Shown one piece after another: positions 12,085 through 23,600 of a stretch of DNA of 64,000 nt (positions are counted from its first letter, which is position 1; each line of letters opens with the position of its first letter). The stretch is from Zygaena filipendulae (taxonomy: Eukaryota > Arthropoda > Insecta > Lepidoptera > Zygaenidae). The translations under genes and the position numbers were made by a program. The notes beneath the pieces were generated by a model. It did not search any database. It was given only the letters and a program-made list of their open reading frames with translations, and was not told the DNA's origin. The stretch is from NCBI GenBank assembly GCA_907165275.2, contig OU015678.1:1736001-1800000 (forward strand), read 5' to 3'.

Positions 12085-12244
12085 ATTTATAAACAGGGTG
12101 TAAATTTCAACAAGGGAACTGTTCAAGCCCTCGATTTTATTCGTGTAGGCGGTTTCAGTTCCCGCGGTATTGTTCCATGCAAACTTTGCAACCCCTTTTC
12201 ATCCCCTTAGCGGTTGAATTTTCAAAAATCCTTTCTCATCGGAT
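12085..12244 (+). repeat. Direct duplication, copy 1
   Basis: About 160 bp, beginning ATTTATAAACAGGGTGTAAA, repeated almost exactly at 12286 (offset 201). A perfect hairpin separates the copies. Confidence 0.75.
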
Positions 12245-12285
12245 AGGCATCCGTCACACAAGTGTTCTTTGTGTGACGGATGCCT
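12245..12285. repeat. Perfect 17-bp hairpin between direct repeats
   Basis: AGGCATCCGTCACACAA and its exact inverse flank a 7-nt loop. The right arm joins copy 2 and the left arm joins copy 1. Confidence 0.85.
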
Positions 12286-12449
12286 ATTTATAAACAGGGT
12301 GTAAATTTCAACAAGGGAACTGTTCAAGCCCTCGATTTTATTCGTGTAGGCGGTTTCAGTTCCCGCGGAATTTTTCCATGCAAACTTTGCAACCCCTTTT
12401 CATCCCCTTAGGGGTTGAATTTTCAAAAATCCTTTCTCATCGGATGCCT
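12286..12449 (+). repeat. Direct duplication, copy 2
   Basis: Near-identical to 12085-12244, with small differences such as TATTG/TTTTT and AGCGG/AGGGG. It ends at GGATGCCTACGTC, which echoes the hairpin arm. Confidence 0.75.
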
Positions 12450-12554
12450 ACGTCAAATAAAAAACACACCCTCCCAGTTTCAGGTCTCTACGATCAGCGG
12501 TTTAGGCTGTGCGTTGATCCATCAGTCATTCAGGACAAAGCATTTTATATGTAT

Positions 12555-12842
12555 CTTAATATATATAAATCACGTGTCACGTTGTTTGTTCGCGATGGAC
12601 TCCGAAACTACTGAACGGATTTTGATAAAATTTTGTAACCATTTATAATATGGTCCAACTTAAAAGATAGGATAGTTTTTTATCGCGGAATTCCCGCGGA
12701 AACTCCGGTACTAATGCGGGGAACAGCTAATCACCGTAAACTACTGTCGGGGTACAAAGAAGGACATATAGTACTTTTTTCCCGCAACCTCCGCGGGAAC
12801 TCCGAAGTTACCGCGGATGAAATCGCGGGAGACAGTTAGTAG
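12555..12842 (-). repeat. Family A repeats, reverse, two joined pieces
   Basis: ATATAAATCACGTGTCACG start, ATGGACTCCGAAACTACTG middle, and a second copy of the end (CGGATGAAATCGCGGGAGAC) at 12775-12842. Confidence 0.5.
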
Positions 12843-13116
12843 ATATACTATATAAATAAAAAGACACAGATAGATCCCAAAGGACATTTGAGTAAACGTG
12901 GGTGAATGAACCTTTTCCTTTGATGACGTGTCGACGCACCGCCGGCGGGGATACAAAGAATAGAGGTGTAAATAATGTGTGAAATTTTTTTTGTGCCCAT
13001 AGGTATATAGGTAATTAAATGCATAATTTTTTTTTATGTTTTTTTCGATATTTGAGACGAATTTTGAACGCTGAGCACCTTTTATTTAACCTTACATCCT
13101 GTATACTCTTCCGACT

Positions 13117-13182
13117 TTATTTTCTAACTGACGGACTAATTAGAATTTTGATTTTCATACCCTGGAGAATACCCAATTTGGA
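13117..13182 (+). repeat. M1 MITE end fragment
   Basis: TTTCTAACTGACGGACTAAT followed by TAGAATTTTGATTTTC is the right end of the M1 family. Confidence 0.45.
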
Positions 13183-13686
13183 TAGAGTCTATCCGATAGA
13201 CAGAGCGTTGCGTCTGCGCAAGTCGCAACGTAGACTTATTCTACCGGTACTGTACATATCGGTACGGGTTACCGGTGTGGGCCGTGTAAGCGATTTCAAC
13301 TGTGTTATATGTTTGCCTTCACTTGAACTCGTGTTTGGATAAAACACCCAAGCTTGAGGAGTTCAAAGGAAGTCTTGTTTGTGTCTACAAGTAGGTAGAT
13401 ATATTACAATAGATAGGTATTAGGCATGGATCGCATGAGCAGATTATATACAGTGGGAAAGTATGAAAGAAAGAAAGCAAGAAATCACTGATAACCGATT
13501 GGTAAGTGAACCTCACTACGCCAAGTGACGTGGGTTATATCCCCGAATCTGGGTTAAATTTTTTTTTTCCTTTTACCCAAGTCTGGATGTGTTCCCTAAG
13601 TAGGTATGTATTCACAAAAAAGTATATCAGCATTATATCACTTGTTTGGTACCCATAGTACCTAAAGCTCACCTTATTTGAGATCA

Positions 13687-13772
13687 GATGGCGCTATGTA
13701 ATAATGTCCAACATTAATATTAATATCTGGGTCACCGAGCTTCGCTCGTTGTGTATAGCGCCATCTGTTCTT
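13687..13772. repeat. Short inverted repeat with CAGATGGCGCTAT ends
   Basis: CAGATGGCGCTAT at the left and ATAGCGCCATCTG at the right enclose a CTGGGTCACCGAGCTTCGCT block. The block recurs at about 19075 in mannosidase intron 7, so it is repetitive DNA. Confidence 0.45.
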
Positions 13773-14459
13773 ACGTAGAAAAACTAACACTCATTTTTCA
13801 TTGCCTGAAAACACGGATAAAACAACGTTTTCTAAAAATGAAACCTAGCTAGATCGATTAATCGCCCCCAAAAACCCCTGCATACTAAATTTCATGAAAA
13901 TCGTTGGAGCCGTTTCCGAGATACAGATATTTACAAGAATTGCTCGTTTAAAGAAAACTTAGATAATAAGTTTGTCCAGTGAACTCTATTGGTTATAGCA
14001 AACCTGACTCACATAATAAGTTTCATTGCTTGCATGCTTGATTGACAATGGGTTCTTTTGAAATTTAAAATAATAGATTTCGATTAGGTACAGTAACTAT
14101 AAGTTATTAATAAATAAATTACAGATTTTAATCTAGAGTCTAGACAGTTAATTTAATATCTATAGTCTATACTAATTAGTATCTTTGATTACAAACTCAC
14201 AGACACAGTTTTAAAGCCGACAGCTTTATTCAGAGAAGCACTTAATTTATGTATTTGTTTATATGCTTATGTATTTCAAAAATCGTACAAGTATTATCCT
14301 TAGGCTAACTCTGCAATAATACGGTGGGAATGTAGCTTCCACCAAAAGCTTCTGTTATAAAATATACACACGACCATTTCATTGAAAGAAATAAAGAAAA
14401 TTTGCATTGTATTACAGTGTGAACTGACCTTTGTAAGCATAGATCGTATTACATAAATA

Positions 14460-14470
14460 TTATTCAGTTG
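14460..14470 (+). promoter_or_regulatory. Candidate initiator for the mannosidase gene
   Basis: An arthropod-type initiator TATTCAGTTG lies about 100 bases before the ATG, with an AT-rich ACATAAATATT just upstream. This is a consensus match only. Confidence 0.2.
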
Positions 14471-14564
14471 TCGATGATTGCATCAAAGACCTAAACGGCT
14501 CTAAGCACAAAGGTTTACTTGAGAAGCTTGTAATTTCAATTAATTTACACCAACCTTATTAATT

Positions 14565-14669
14565 ATGGTGAAAAATATTAAAAACAAACTAATCGGGGCC
14601 ACATTAGTTATATTATCCATTCGGAACATAGTTTTAACAGCTAAAGCGAGGTTCGAGTGTGGATACAAG
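14565..14669 (+). CDS. MAN2B1-like: Alpha-mannosidase exon 1 (signal peptide)
   Basis: Residues 1-35, ATG to AAG before gtaagatagg. Hydrophobic stretch [11 protein letters not shown], then ...[11 protein letters not shown]. The CGY motif starts the mature chain in this family. Ends in phase 0. Confidence 0.88.
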
Positions 14670-17600
14670 GTAAGATAGGTGACCTTTGTTTATGACCCTT
14701 TCGGTTTATAAGGACAACTTCCGAAAATATGCCCTTTAGTATAGATGGACAATCAACCCAAGCACCGGGTTTAAACCCGATAAACACCTGGGCATTTACA
14801 GGCTTTTATCGGACTCACCCCAAGCACCGGGTTTGGTTGATCTAGTCTCAAGTATCAATGATTAGGCTAGTTTCCTAAATTTTTCTTTTTAGTCCGTTTT
14901 GTAGATTATTAAAAAATATTGGACACGTATTTTTTTTTTATGTAACCAAAAAATAACGGAGATATATCAAGACGAAATTTCACATGACGTCACGCCTCGC
15001 TACAGTTTGTTCGCACGTTATAGCGAGCTATGACGTCACAAGTCCCCCACCCTAAACTTTAATGCGCTTTATCTATGCATATTTCCATTATTTTAAAAAA
15101 GCAAAAAATACGTGTCTTTTATTTTTTTATTATCTAACTGACGGACTAAATAGAATTATGATTTTTTTACCCAGGAAACTAGCCTATTAGGTAAGATATC
15201 TTAAAATTTCTCGACCTTGACTGAAAATTAGCGGATGCTTTTTCTTTCTTCCCAATTTTACTAATGTGAGTTTTATTAATTGTTTATTTGTTTGTTACAC
15301 TTTCACGCCTTAACTTACTCAACCGATCATCGTGAAATTTTGTATAGGTACCCGTTGTCAGGGGTGCAGAGTCGGTTATGGGGTATTTTTATCCCGGAAT
15401 TCTGTCCGAAATTAATGATGGCACAACCGCGGGGAACAGCTACCAAAAATAATATTTATTAAAAAGTAATCCACTGATGATGGATGAGCATCGTCAACAA
15501 ACTTGTTGATTTTAATTGACTAATGTATTATGTATTAAAATCTATATAAAGTAAGAGAAGAGTAAAGAAAGAGGTAAAGTTTATGAGTTTGTGACGTTGT
15601 AGGGAGCACCGAAGCTCTGGATCTACTGAACCGATTTTGAAAAGTCTTTTACCAATACGTTATTTGTGAGTGCCATAGGCTGTATTGTAACCCGAAATTT
15701 CCGCGGGAACTCCGAAATTACTGCGGGTGAAACCGCGGGGGAGCAGCTAGTTGATTATAATTACTGACCGGGAGAAAACTGACGAAGCGATGTTTGAATT
15801 GAATTGATAAACTTTATTTGACACAACACAAATGTTTATGTTTGTTTCAACACCTTAACCTGTTCCAGCAATGTCCTCAGACCCGCGAGGGTGCTCTTAA
15901 CGTGCACTTGATTCCACATTCGCACATGGACGCCGGCTGGGTCAAAACGTTCGATGAATATTACTTCGGCAGTAAGTTAATTCATGAACAGTCAATTATC
16001 ATCATGATAGACATATATTTTTCATTACTCATACTCGGAAAGTAGGTCTAAAGTTGCCTGAGAAGCGGGTTGAAAGTAACACTTTTCAGCCCTAGGGGGA
16101 ATCGCTTTCAACTGACAGCTGGATACTGCAGAAACTCAATTTTTTTTTTATGTCATAGGGGGCATACTTACTGGCCAGTAGCACACCTAATTGTTGATTT
16201 ATGTAAAATAAAATTCACTCATTTTTTTCTTTAGCTAATTCCTATTTTTATTTTGACTTTCCTTGCATTCGTAATGAAAAGCACAGTGTTATCCTCGGGA
16301 GAAAAACCCTCGATCTATTGGCGCCCTCGCTACGCTCAGGCGCCAAACCCCGTCTCGGGACTAAATAAGTTACTTTCACCCCTAGGATATATTGTATTAT
16401 CTATGCCTAGGATAACCGCTGAAGTTATGGATATGTATGGTCGCTACTAGAAATCAAATCAAATTTATTGCTCACACACAGTAAAGAAACTCATTTTTGT
16501 AAAACACAAAAACATGTACCTAAATATATAAACATATCATTTAGGTAGGTGACCTATATATTGCTAAAAGCAATATTTTTATATGCAACCTACGTCCTAC
16601 AGTAGAGAATTTTTTGCAACCCCAATAGAAATAAAGAAAGAAAGGAACATTTTATTAAAGACATCAGCGTTATAACCAATATTGGTTCTTTTGCGAATCT
16701 CCTCAAGGCTCAAATCACTAATTGCATTAGAAAGAGCAATGCCCGTAAGTCTACGTATAATATGATCCTTATTTCTGATTTGATCTCGCAGGGAAACTCT
16801 AAGCATTACTCTCTCCACTACATTTTAAGCGAATTTCAGCCTTTACATTAATAACATTGCAAATGTTACAGCAAGATCGTCAGTCAGTACAGCCAACGTC
16901 CAACTGATTTATCATTCGGTAGTTACGGAGTTATTGCATGACAAACGGAGGAAGTAAGATTTTTTTTTTAATTTATCTCATATTTAATAATTATATCTGT
17001 TACGTAAAGTCGGCCATATAGACAAGTATACATCCTTGTAAAATTTATACTGTTTGTAAAATGGCTTTATGACATTGTAAGTTGCCGTTTTTGCAGCTTC
17101 ATGTTCGTTTTTCGCTTGTATTGGAATTTGGAGCTTATAGCTACATATTATGTATAATGTATATCACCCAAAAACACAATAGTTATTATAATAATTTAAT
17201 CGAATAATCCAAGCTTAATGGGCTTGGTTCGTCGCGATAGATTCACGGACAGAAATTCAAACCATATTGTTCCTTTCAAAAGGTTTACATTCTCGGAAAC
17301 GGCATTCTTCTGGCGCTGGTGGAAAGAACAGCGGCCGCAGACGAGGGCTACCTTCAGGAACCTTGTGCAGGAAGGTCGCATAGAGTTCGCCGGCGGTGGT
17401 TGGGTGCAGAACGATGAGGCCACTCCGGATTATCTGCAGATAATCGATCAGTTCACTTGGGGATTGAGGTTTGCTAAAATTTATAACAACTTGGTGAATG
17501 GTGGATGAGGTGATGAGATTCTTGGTGGGAACTGACGGCGTTATTTAACGTTATATATGCTAATGGCTGAAAAGCCATTAGCATTGGAGCAGGGAGGCAA

Positions 17601-20600
17601 TGAAAATGAAATAAATTGCTGCAAAAATGCTTCTAAGTTTACATTTATTGTTTTCAAAATAGAACCTAAATAAATTTTACCTCGTAAATGTTTTTGAAAG
17701 CCATCATACGAATGAATGAGCAATGGTCACCTTTTATTATAATTAAGATAATTATGAGTAGGTACCCACAGAGTTCGGTTTTTCCAGAAAGTTGAATGAC
17801 ACGCTTGGTCCCTGCGGAAAGCCGAAAGCGGCTTGGCAGATCGACACATACGGACACACAAGGGAACAGGTCTCCCTGCTTGCTCAAATGGGATATGATG
17901 GGCTTTTCATAGGTGAGGACACAGAGAATATAAATTACCTTTTCGTAACTATACAGACAATATAATATAGGCGCGCCTCGGTTTCAAAATAAGAGCAAAA
18001 CTTTCCCAAAACTTCTTAAGGTCAGAGTCCAATCCCAGGGTTTGTACCTATGATTATTTTCTGGATACCTATGAACCCTCAAATTTTTCACTTGAATCAC
18101 CAAAAACCCTAAAACACATAGGTACGTATTTTTTATTTGCAACCAGGGCGAGTGGACCACAAGGCGAGGGAGGCTATGATAGACGAAGACAGGATGGAAT
18201 TCATGTGGAGAGGAAGTGACACGCTCGGTGAGATATTTAGGAATCCCTCGGGAACAGCTTCATAAACCAAGTATGATAGTTCGATGATTTCCTGATTTTT
18301 CAGTGAATTTGTGCGTTATATTTAGCTTTTATACAAGACTAGCTGTTCCACGCGGTTTCACCCGCGTAATTTTCGGAATTCCTGCGGGAATTCCGGGACA
18401 AAAAGTACCCTATATCCTTCTATGTACCTACCCCTGACAACGTGAAGGTAAAATTTCATGATAATCGGTTGAGCCATTGAGGCGTGGAAGCGTAACAAAC
18501 AAACAAAGAAACACAAAAACTTACTTTCACATTTATAATAGTAAGGATTTACCTATAGTTAAATGAGGGGCGTGTTGAATAAGGGATTCAGTATTTGAAA
18601 CACTAGTTTTCGAGGTAATTGTATTGAAGTAGAAAATCCTGGAGGTCACTCCTCTTTCCTTTATTTTTCTACAACATGCCGATAAATCAGATATGATGGT
18701 CCTTCAGTCGCGTAAACCCACGGTTTATTTAAGGTTTTTTCTGTGGTTTAGCAATTTTAAAAAAATGTAAGTGTTTCTATTAGTTACAGTCCCCTGTTTA
18801 AAATTACAGCTTGTATATTGCCCACAGGTAAAATGTCCGACATAATGACCCACACTTTGTACAACCTGTACAATGCCCCGAACGGGTTCTGCTTCGACTT
18901 CCTATGCAACGACGAGCCTATTGTCGACGACCCCGACGACCGGGTGTACAATGCTGACAGACGTGTGAGATAGCTGATTACTTTTATAACCCTTTTTATT
19001 TGCTTGATCAGTGCTCTTATGAACTAGATCGTTGAAAATTGAAGTAGTCAGGACCTCGTTTCAATACTTAATATCTGGGCGACCGAGCTTCGCTCAATGT
19101 AATAACTTTCCGTGGAAAAATTTGCTTGACGGTTGTTTTGAAAAGCTAAGTAAACGCTTTACGATACACAAAATTTAGTCCAAATACCGTGTGTTAATTG
19201 GCTGACTGGAGAGATAATATAGACGACAATCCTCATAACTTCCCAAAACTTTATTTTCTGACATTCCAAATATGTTTTCTATAATATTCCCAGGATGAGC
19301 AAATAAGTACCTAATCAAATAGATTTTAATCAATACATTTCGTTTGATTGTTTAGTGCTGTGTGCTACTATCATTCGACGACACTGGTTTGCATCTTTTT
19401 TTTACCAAACTGCGTTAGGTTACGTGGTCACGCAAAACTAGAGTTTTGATTGACTGCCCAAGTGACATGTCGATTCGTTACTTAATTGTACAATGTCAAC
19501 TTGGCTTAAACCCCGCGAAACCGGTGTCCTTTCTATCTGAAGTCTGTTTAAAACATTTCTATTTCCCAAGGTGAACGACTTCATAGCGCACATCGAACGC
19601 CAGGCCAAGTATTACGACCACGACAATATAAACGTGATGATGGGCGGAGACTTCACCTACCAGAGCGCTGCGAACTGGTTCATGAACATGGACAAGTTAA
19701 TCAAGTGCGTGACAACCCTAAAGCAAAGAATATTAACTATATTCTAAGCAAAGAAGCAACACTCTCCGCCCCCCACCGACTACGTACCTTCCCGCACCCC
19801 GACCTCATAGCGGCGAGCCTAGAGGTGATAGCAGTATCCTTAAATGGACGCAGATAAGCAATAACATGTTAACCCACAAAATTAAGTTATTGCTACAGAA
19901 CGATTTATTGAGAGTTATAGAACGTTTTTTAATTATGTATTTACCTTATTACATTGTTTAAATATGTAAAAATATGTTGGATATAAAAAAATCTTGACAC
20001 AAAATGCCGCTATAATTATAAAACACGGTTTACTGAAAATTTCTCCAATGTGGGTTAACACACTATTGCTTATCTACGTCCAAATGCGAATGTGAGTTTG
20101 TTTGTTTGTTACGCTTTCACGGCTAAACGGCTCAACCGATCACCACGAAATTTTGCATACACGTTGTCAGGAGTACAGAGAAAGACATAAGGTACTTTTT
20201 GTCCCGGAATTCAAACGGGAATTTTTAAATTCACGCGGCAGAAACTTCATTAAATATTGCATACTATACGTACACGTTGTAAGTATTTTTATTTCGGAAT
20301 ACCCGCGGGATCTCCGAAACTAACGCGGGTGAAACCTCCGAGAACAGCTTGAATAATATTATATCGATGGTTGCTATCCAGTTTCGAGTAAAATATAATT
20401 ATAATATTATTTGCTGTATTTATATAAGCATTTATTAGCATCGTTATACGGTTCAAAATTGCAAACACTGGCGTAAGACAATATCAATTTCAATTTTGAA
20501 CGATGTTTCTTTTATTTCAGCCACGTGACCACTCACCCGGCCAACTTGTCTGACATAAACATATTCTATTCGACGCCATCTTGCTATCTGAAAGCAATTT

Positions 20601-23600
20601 ATTTGTATGGAAGGAGGGACAAGGCGTTGTATACAGAAAAGGTGAATATAATAACCGCACGCGAGTTTCGGATATCCCGCAGGAACTCTAAAGTAGCCTA
20701 ATTTATCATACTTCTTATAACATCAGCTAATTGCCAGAGAAAGTCCCGTCAAAATGGCTCCAATCGTTTCGGTGATTAGCTGTTCCCGCGTTAATTTCGG
20801 AGTTCGCACGAGAATTCCGGGATAAAGAGTAACCTATGTCCTTCTCTGCACCCCTGACAACGTGTATGCAAAATTTCATGATGATCGGTTGAGCCGTTAA
20901 GGCGTGAAAGCGTAACAGGCAGACAGACAGAGTTAGGTACCTACTTTGAAATTTATGGCGATTAAAAGTAGGTAGGCAGGTATCGCCTGTACGTTGAACG
21001 TTGTCAGGGGTGCAGAAAAGGACACAGGGTAGGTACCAACTCCGAAATTAACGCAGGTGAAACTGCGGAGGAAGAGTTAGTCAAATTTTCTACCTTTTGT
21101 TTCTCTATATGTATTCCAGGCAGACCATTTGCCATACGGAAGTGACGTCAACACATACTGGACCGGATACTACACGTCGAGGCCCAGTTTGAAGTACCTG
21201 GCGAGGATTGCGCACAAGTTCTTGCAGGTACCAAACCAAATTGTACCTATGTCCTTCTACCAAAAAGTTTTTGAGTTTTACCCAGTTATTTCAAAACACA
21301 AATTGGTCCCATTGTCCAAATGGTCCAATTAAAAGTCAACTTTTTCCTGATCACGTGACATGAAGATACGTTCCTTAGTTTCCCGTGAAAATGGTCGACT
21401 TGGCTGATCATATCATGTAGGTGCCTGTAAAACATACGTAATAAAACTTCGAAGTATACCCATCGAAATGTAACCACTAGAGCATTGATTCCCAAAGTGG
21501 TCCAGGGGGACCCCCAGGGGTCCACGGGAGCCCGACAGGGGTCTACGCTTGCGTGGAAAAAAATGGGGGTCCACAACAATAACAATATTATAAGAAGCTT
21601 GTATTAATTTATTATTAATTTAAAAGTATTGTATTATAATTATTGTATTATAAGTAATGTATTACAGCTCTTACAGTATTTATAATGTTTAAGTACTTTC
21701 TATGTATTGTTTATTTCAGTAAGAATTATTTACTTGTATTTTTTTTCATATTATTTATCTTTTATATTTTTATGTTTAGTTGGTGTACTTGTATTTATAT
21801 GTATAGTATCATTTTTTTTTCTATACCTCGTCTTTTGTTACCCCCGTCCGTGCGCGACAGCGGGCTGCCAACTGAAAACCAGCGCTAGGTGTTCCCGCAC
21901 CTAGCTAATGCTGAGTTGGTGACCCTTTCGGCAGAGCATGCAAGAGATATTATCTATGTTTCTTTAGTTTACGCAATGTTGATGTTTGTTTCTTTTTCTT
22001 GTGTGTTGTGCTGAAATAAATGTATTTTCTTTCTTTCTTTCTTTCTAAGCTCAGCAATTGTTTTTGTAAGAACTTGCATATTCCATATTCTTCTTCTATG
22101 CTTCTATTCCATTCTCACCTTTTTTTTTCGAAAACATAGTCGATTGAAAAATAGCCACAACACAGATTGCCATAGACATATACTTTTTCGGGTTTCGGAA
22201 GTAAGTTAGTAAATGTAATAGCTGCAGGGGGTCCACCAGATCCAGCAAAATGTTTAAAGTGGTCTATGAGAAAAAAAAGTATGGGAACCTCTGCACTAGA
22301 GTAATGGGGGCTGGCGACTTGTAAGTGCTGGGGTGGTGGTGAAGTTGTTTTTGGTTTCAGGCTGGATTCGACCTTCGGTCGGTCGGTTATTTGGCATATC
22401 AAATTTATTAAGTAATTTAGTAAACATACGTATGATCGCAGGTGATGAAACAAGTGACAGTTTTAGCTCGATCTGGTGACTCGTACGAACTGCATCTCCT
22501 GAGGCACGCTGTGGCGCTGGTTTTGCACCACGATGGGATTACAGGTGAGTTCTGTTCAGGTGGCTTGACACATTTTCGTATAACCGTGTCCAATCACTAA
22601 GTAAAGAAGCGACACTCCACCCCCCAACTCCTTGCCTAAGTACCTACCTATTTGAATTTTTTTATTTCAGGTACCAGCCAACAACACGTGACCAACGATT
22701 TCATAAAGATAATAAGCGAAGCAATAGACGTGAGCGTCAAGAAGACGTCAAATCTGTTGAGGTAAATTCTTCTTTTTCTTCTTCATCAATTCTCAGACTT
22801 CAATTATGGCAATCTATCGTGATTTATCGCATTTGATTCTGCCAATGTACGTATTTTAGCAATTAAAGTGACTATGATAAAACGCCAATGACCATGACAG
22901 ATTGTTCCCCAAGTTAAAACACGGTTCTCTCTCGAAAACCAGCTTCTTTCTTGGAAAACAAAATGACTGCTGAACGGTGGTGGATATATCGAATAAATAA
23001 CGCGACAGGCGTCCGCTCGTTACGACCTCCACCCGTCAACAACCGATGTAAATTCTGTTTCATTCTCAACAGAAGATACGTATGCTGTCAGTTATTTTGA
23101 TGTACTGCTAGGGCACTGAAGATATTGTGTTATAACCAGACCACACCCAGTCTCTCGAATATTTTCTAATGCGTGTAAACTGTGAAAGGACTAGGTAACA
23201 GATTGCGCCAAAACAATTCATGATCAAATATCTTGAGTTAAGCACGATTATTATTATCTAATTTTAACTTTAAAACAGTGATTTTTGTATATATTGTGTA
23301 GATACTTGTGTATCTCAGAAACGGCTCCAAAAATTTGGATCAAATTTTGTATTTAGACAAGGTTTTGTTTTTAGATTTTATCTATATAGGTTCGCCCTTA
23401 GGACTTAGGTTCCTGACGACTAATAAAAGTTGTGGTGGAACTTACTCGTCGTAATCTTTTGAAAACTTCTGAACAGTAATCTTACTCCAACTTGGGGCGG
23501 AAGTCGGCGGTCGAAGAACAACCAGCTCTTCACTGTGTGCCTTCAACTGAACATGAGCCAATGTGAAGTAAGATAATTCAATACTATTGTCTCCGGTATC

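Noticed and set aside
14755..14845. Possible riboswitch or structured RNA (paired ACCGGGTTT blocks)
   Set aside because: The same blocks recur at 62174-62308 with inverted ends, which fits a small transposable element better.
16838..16840. TTTCAG as the exon 3 acceptor
   Set aside because: It would leave one base where two are needed after exon 2, so the conserved VQLIYHSVV frame would be lost.
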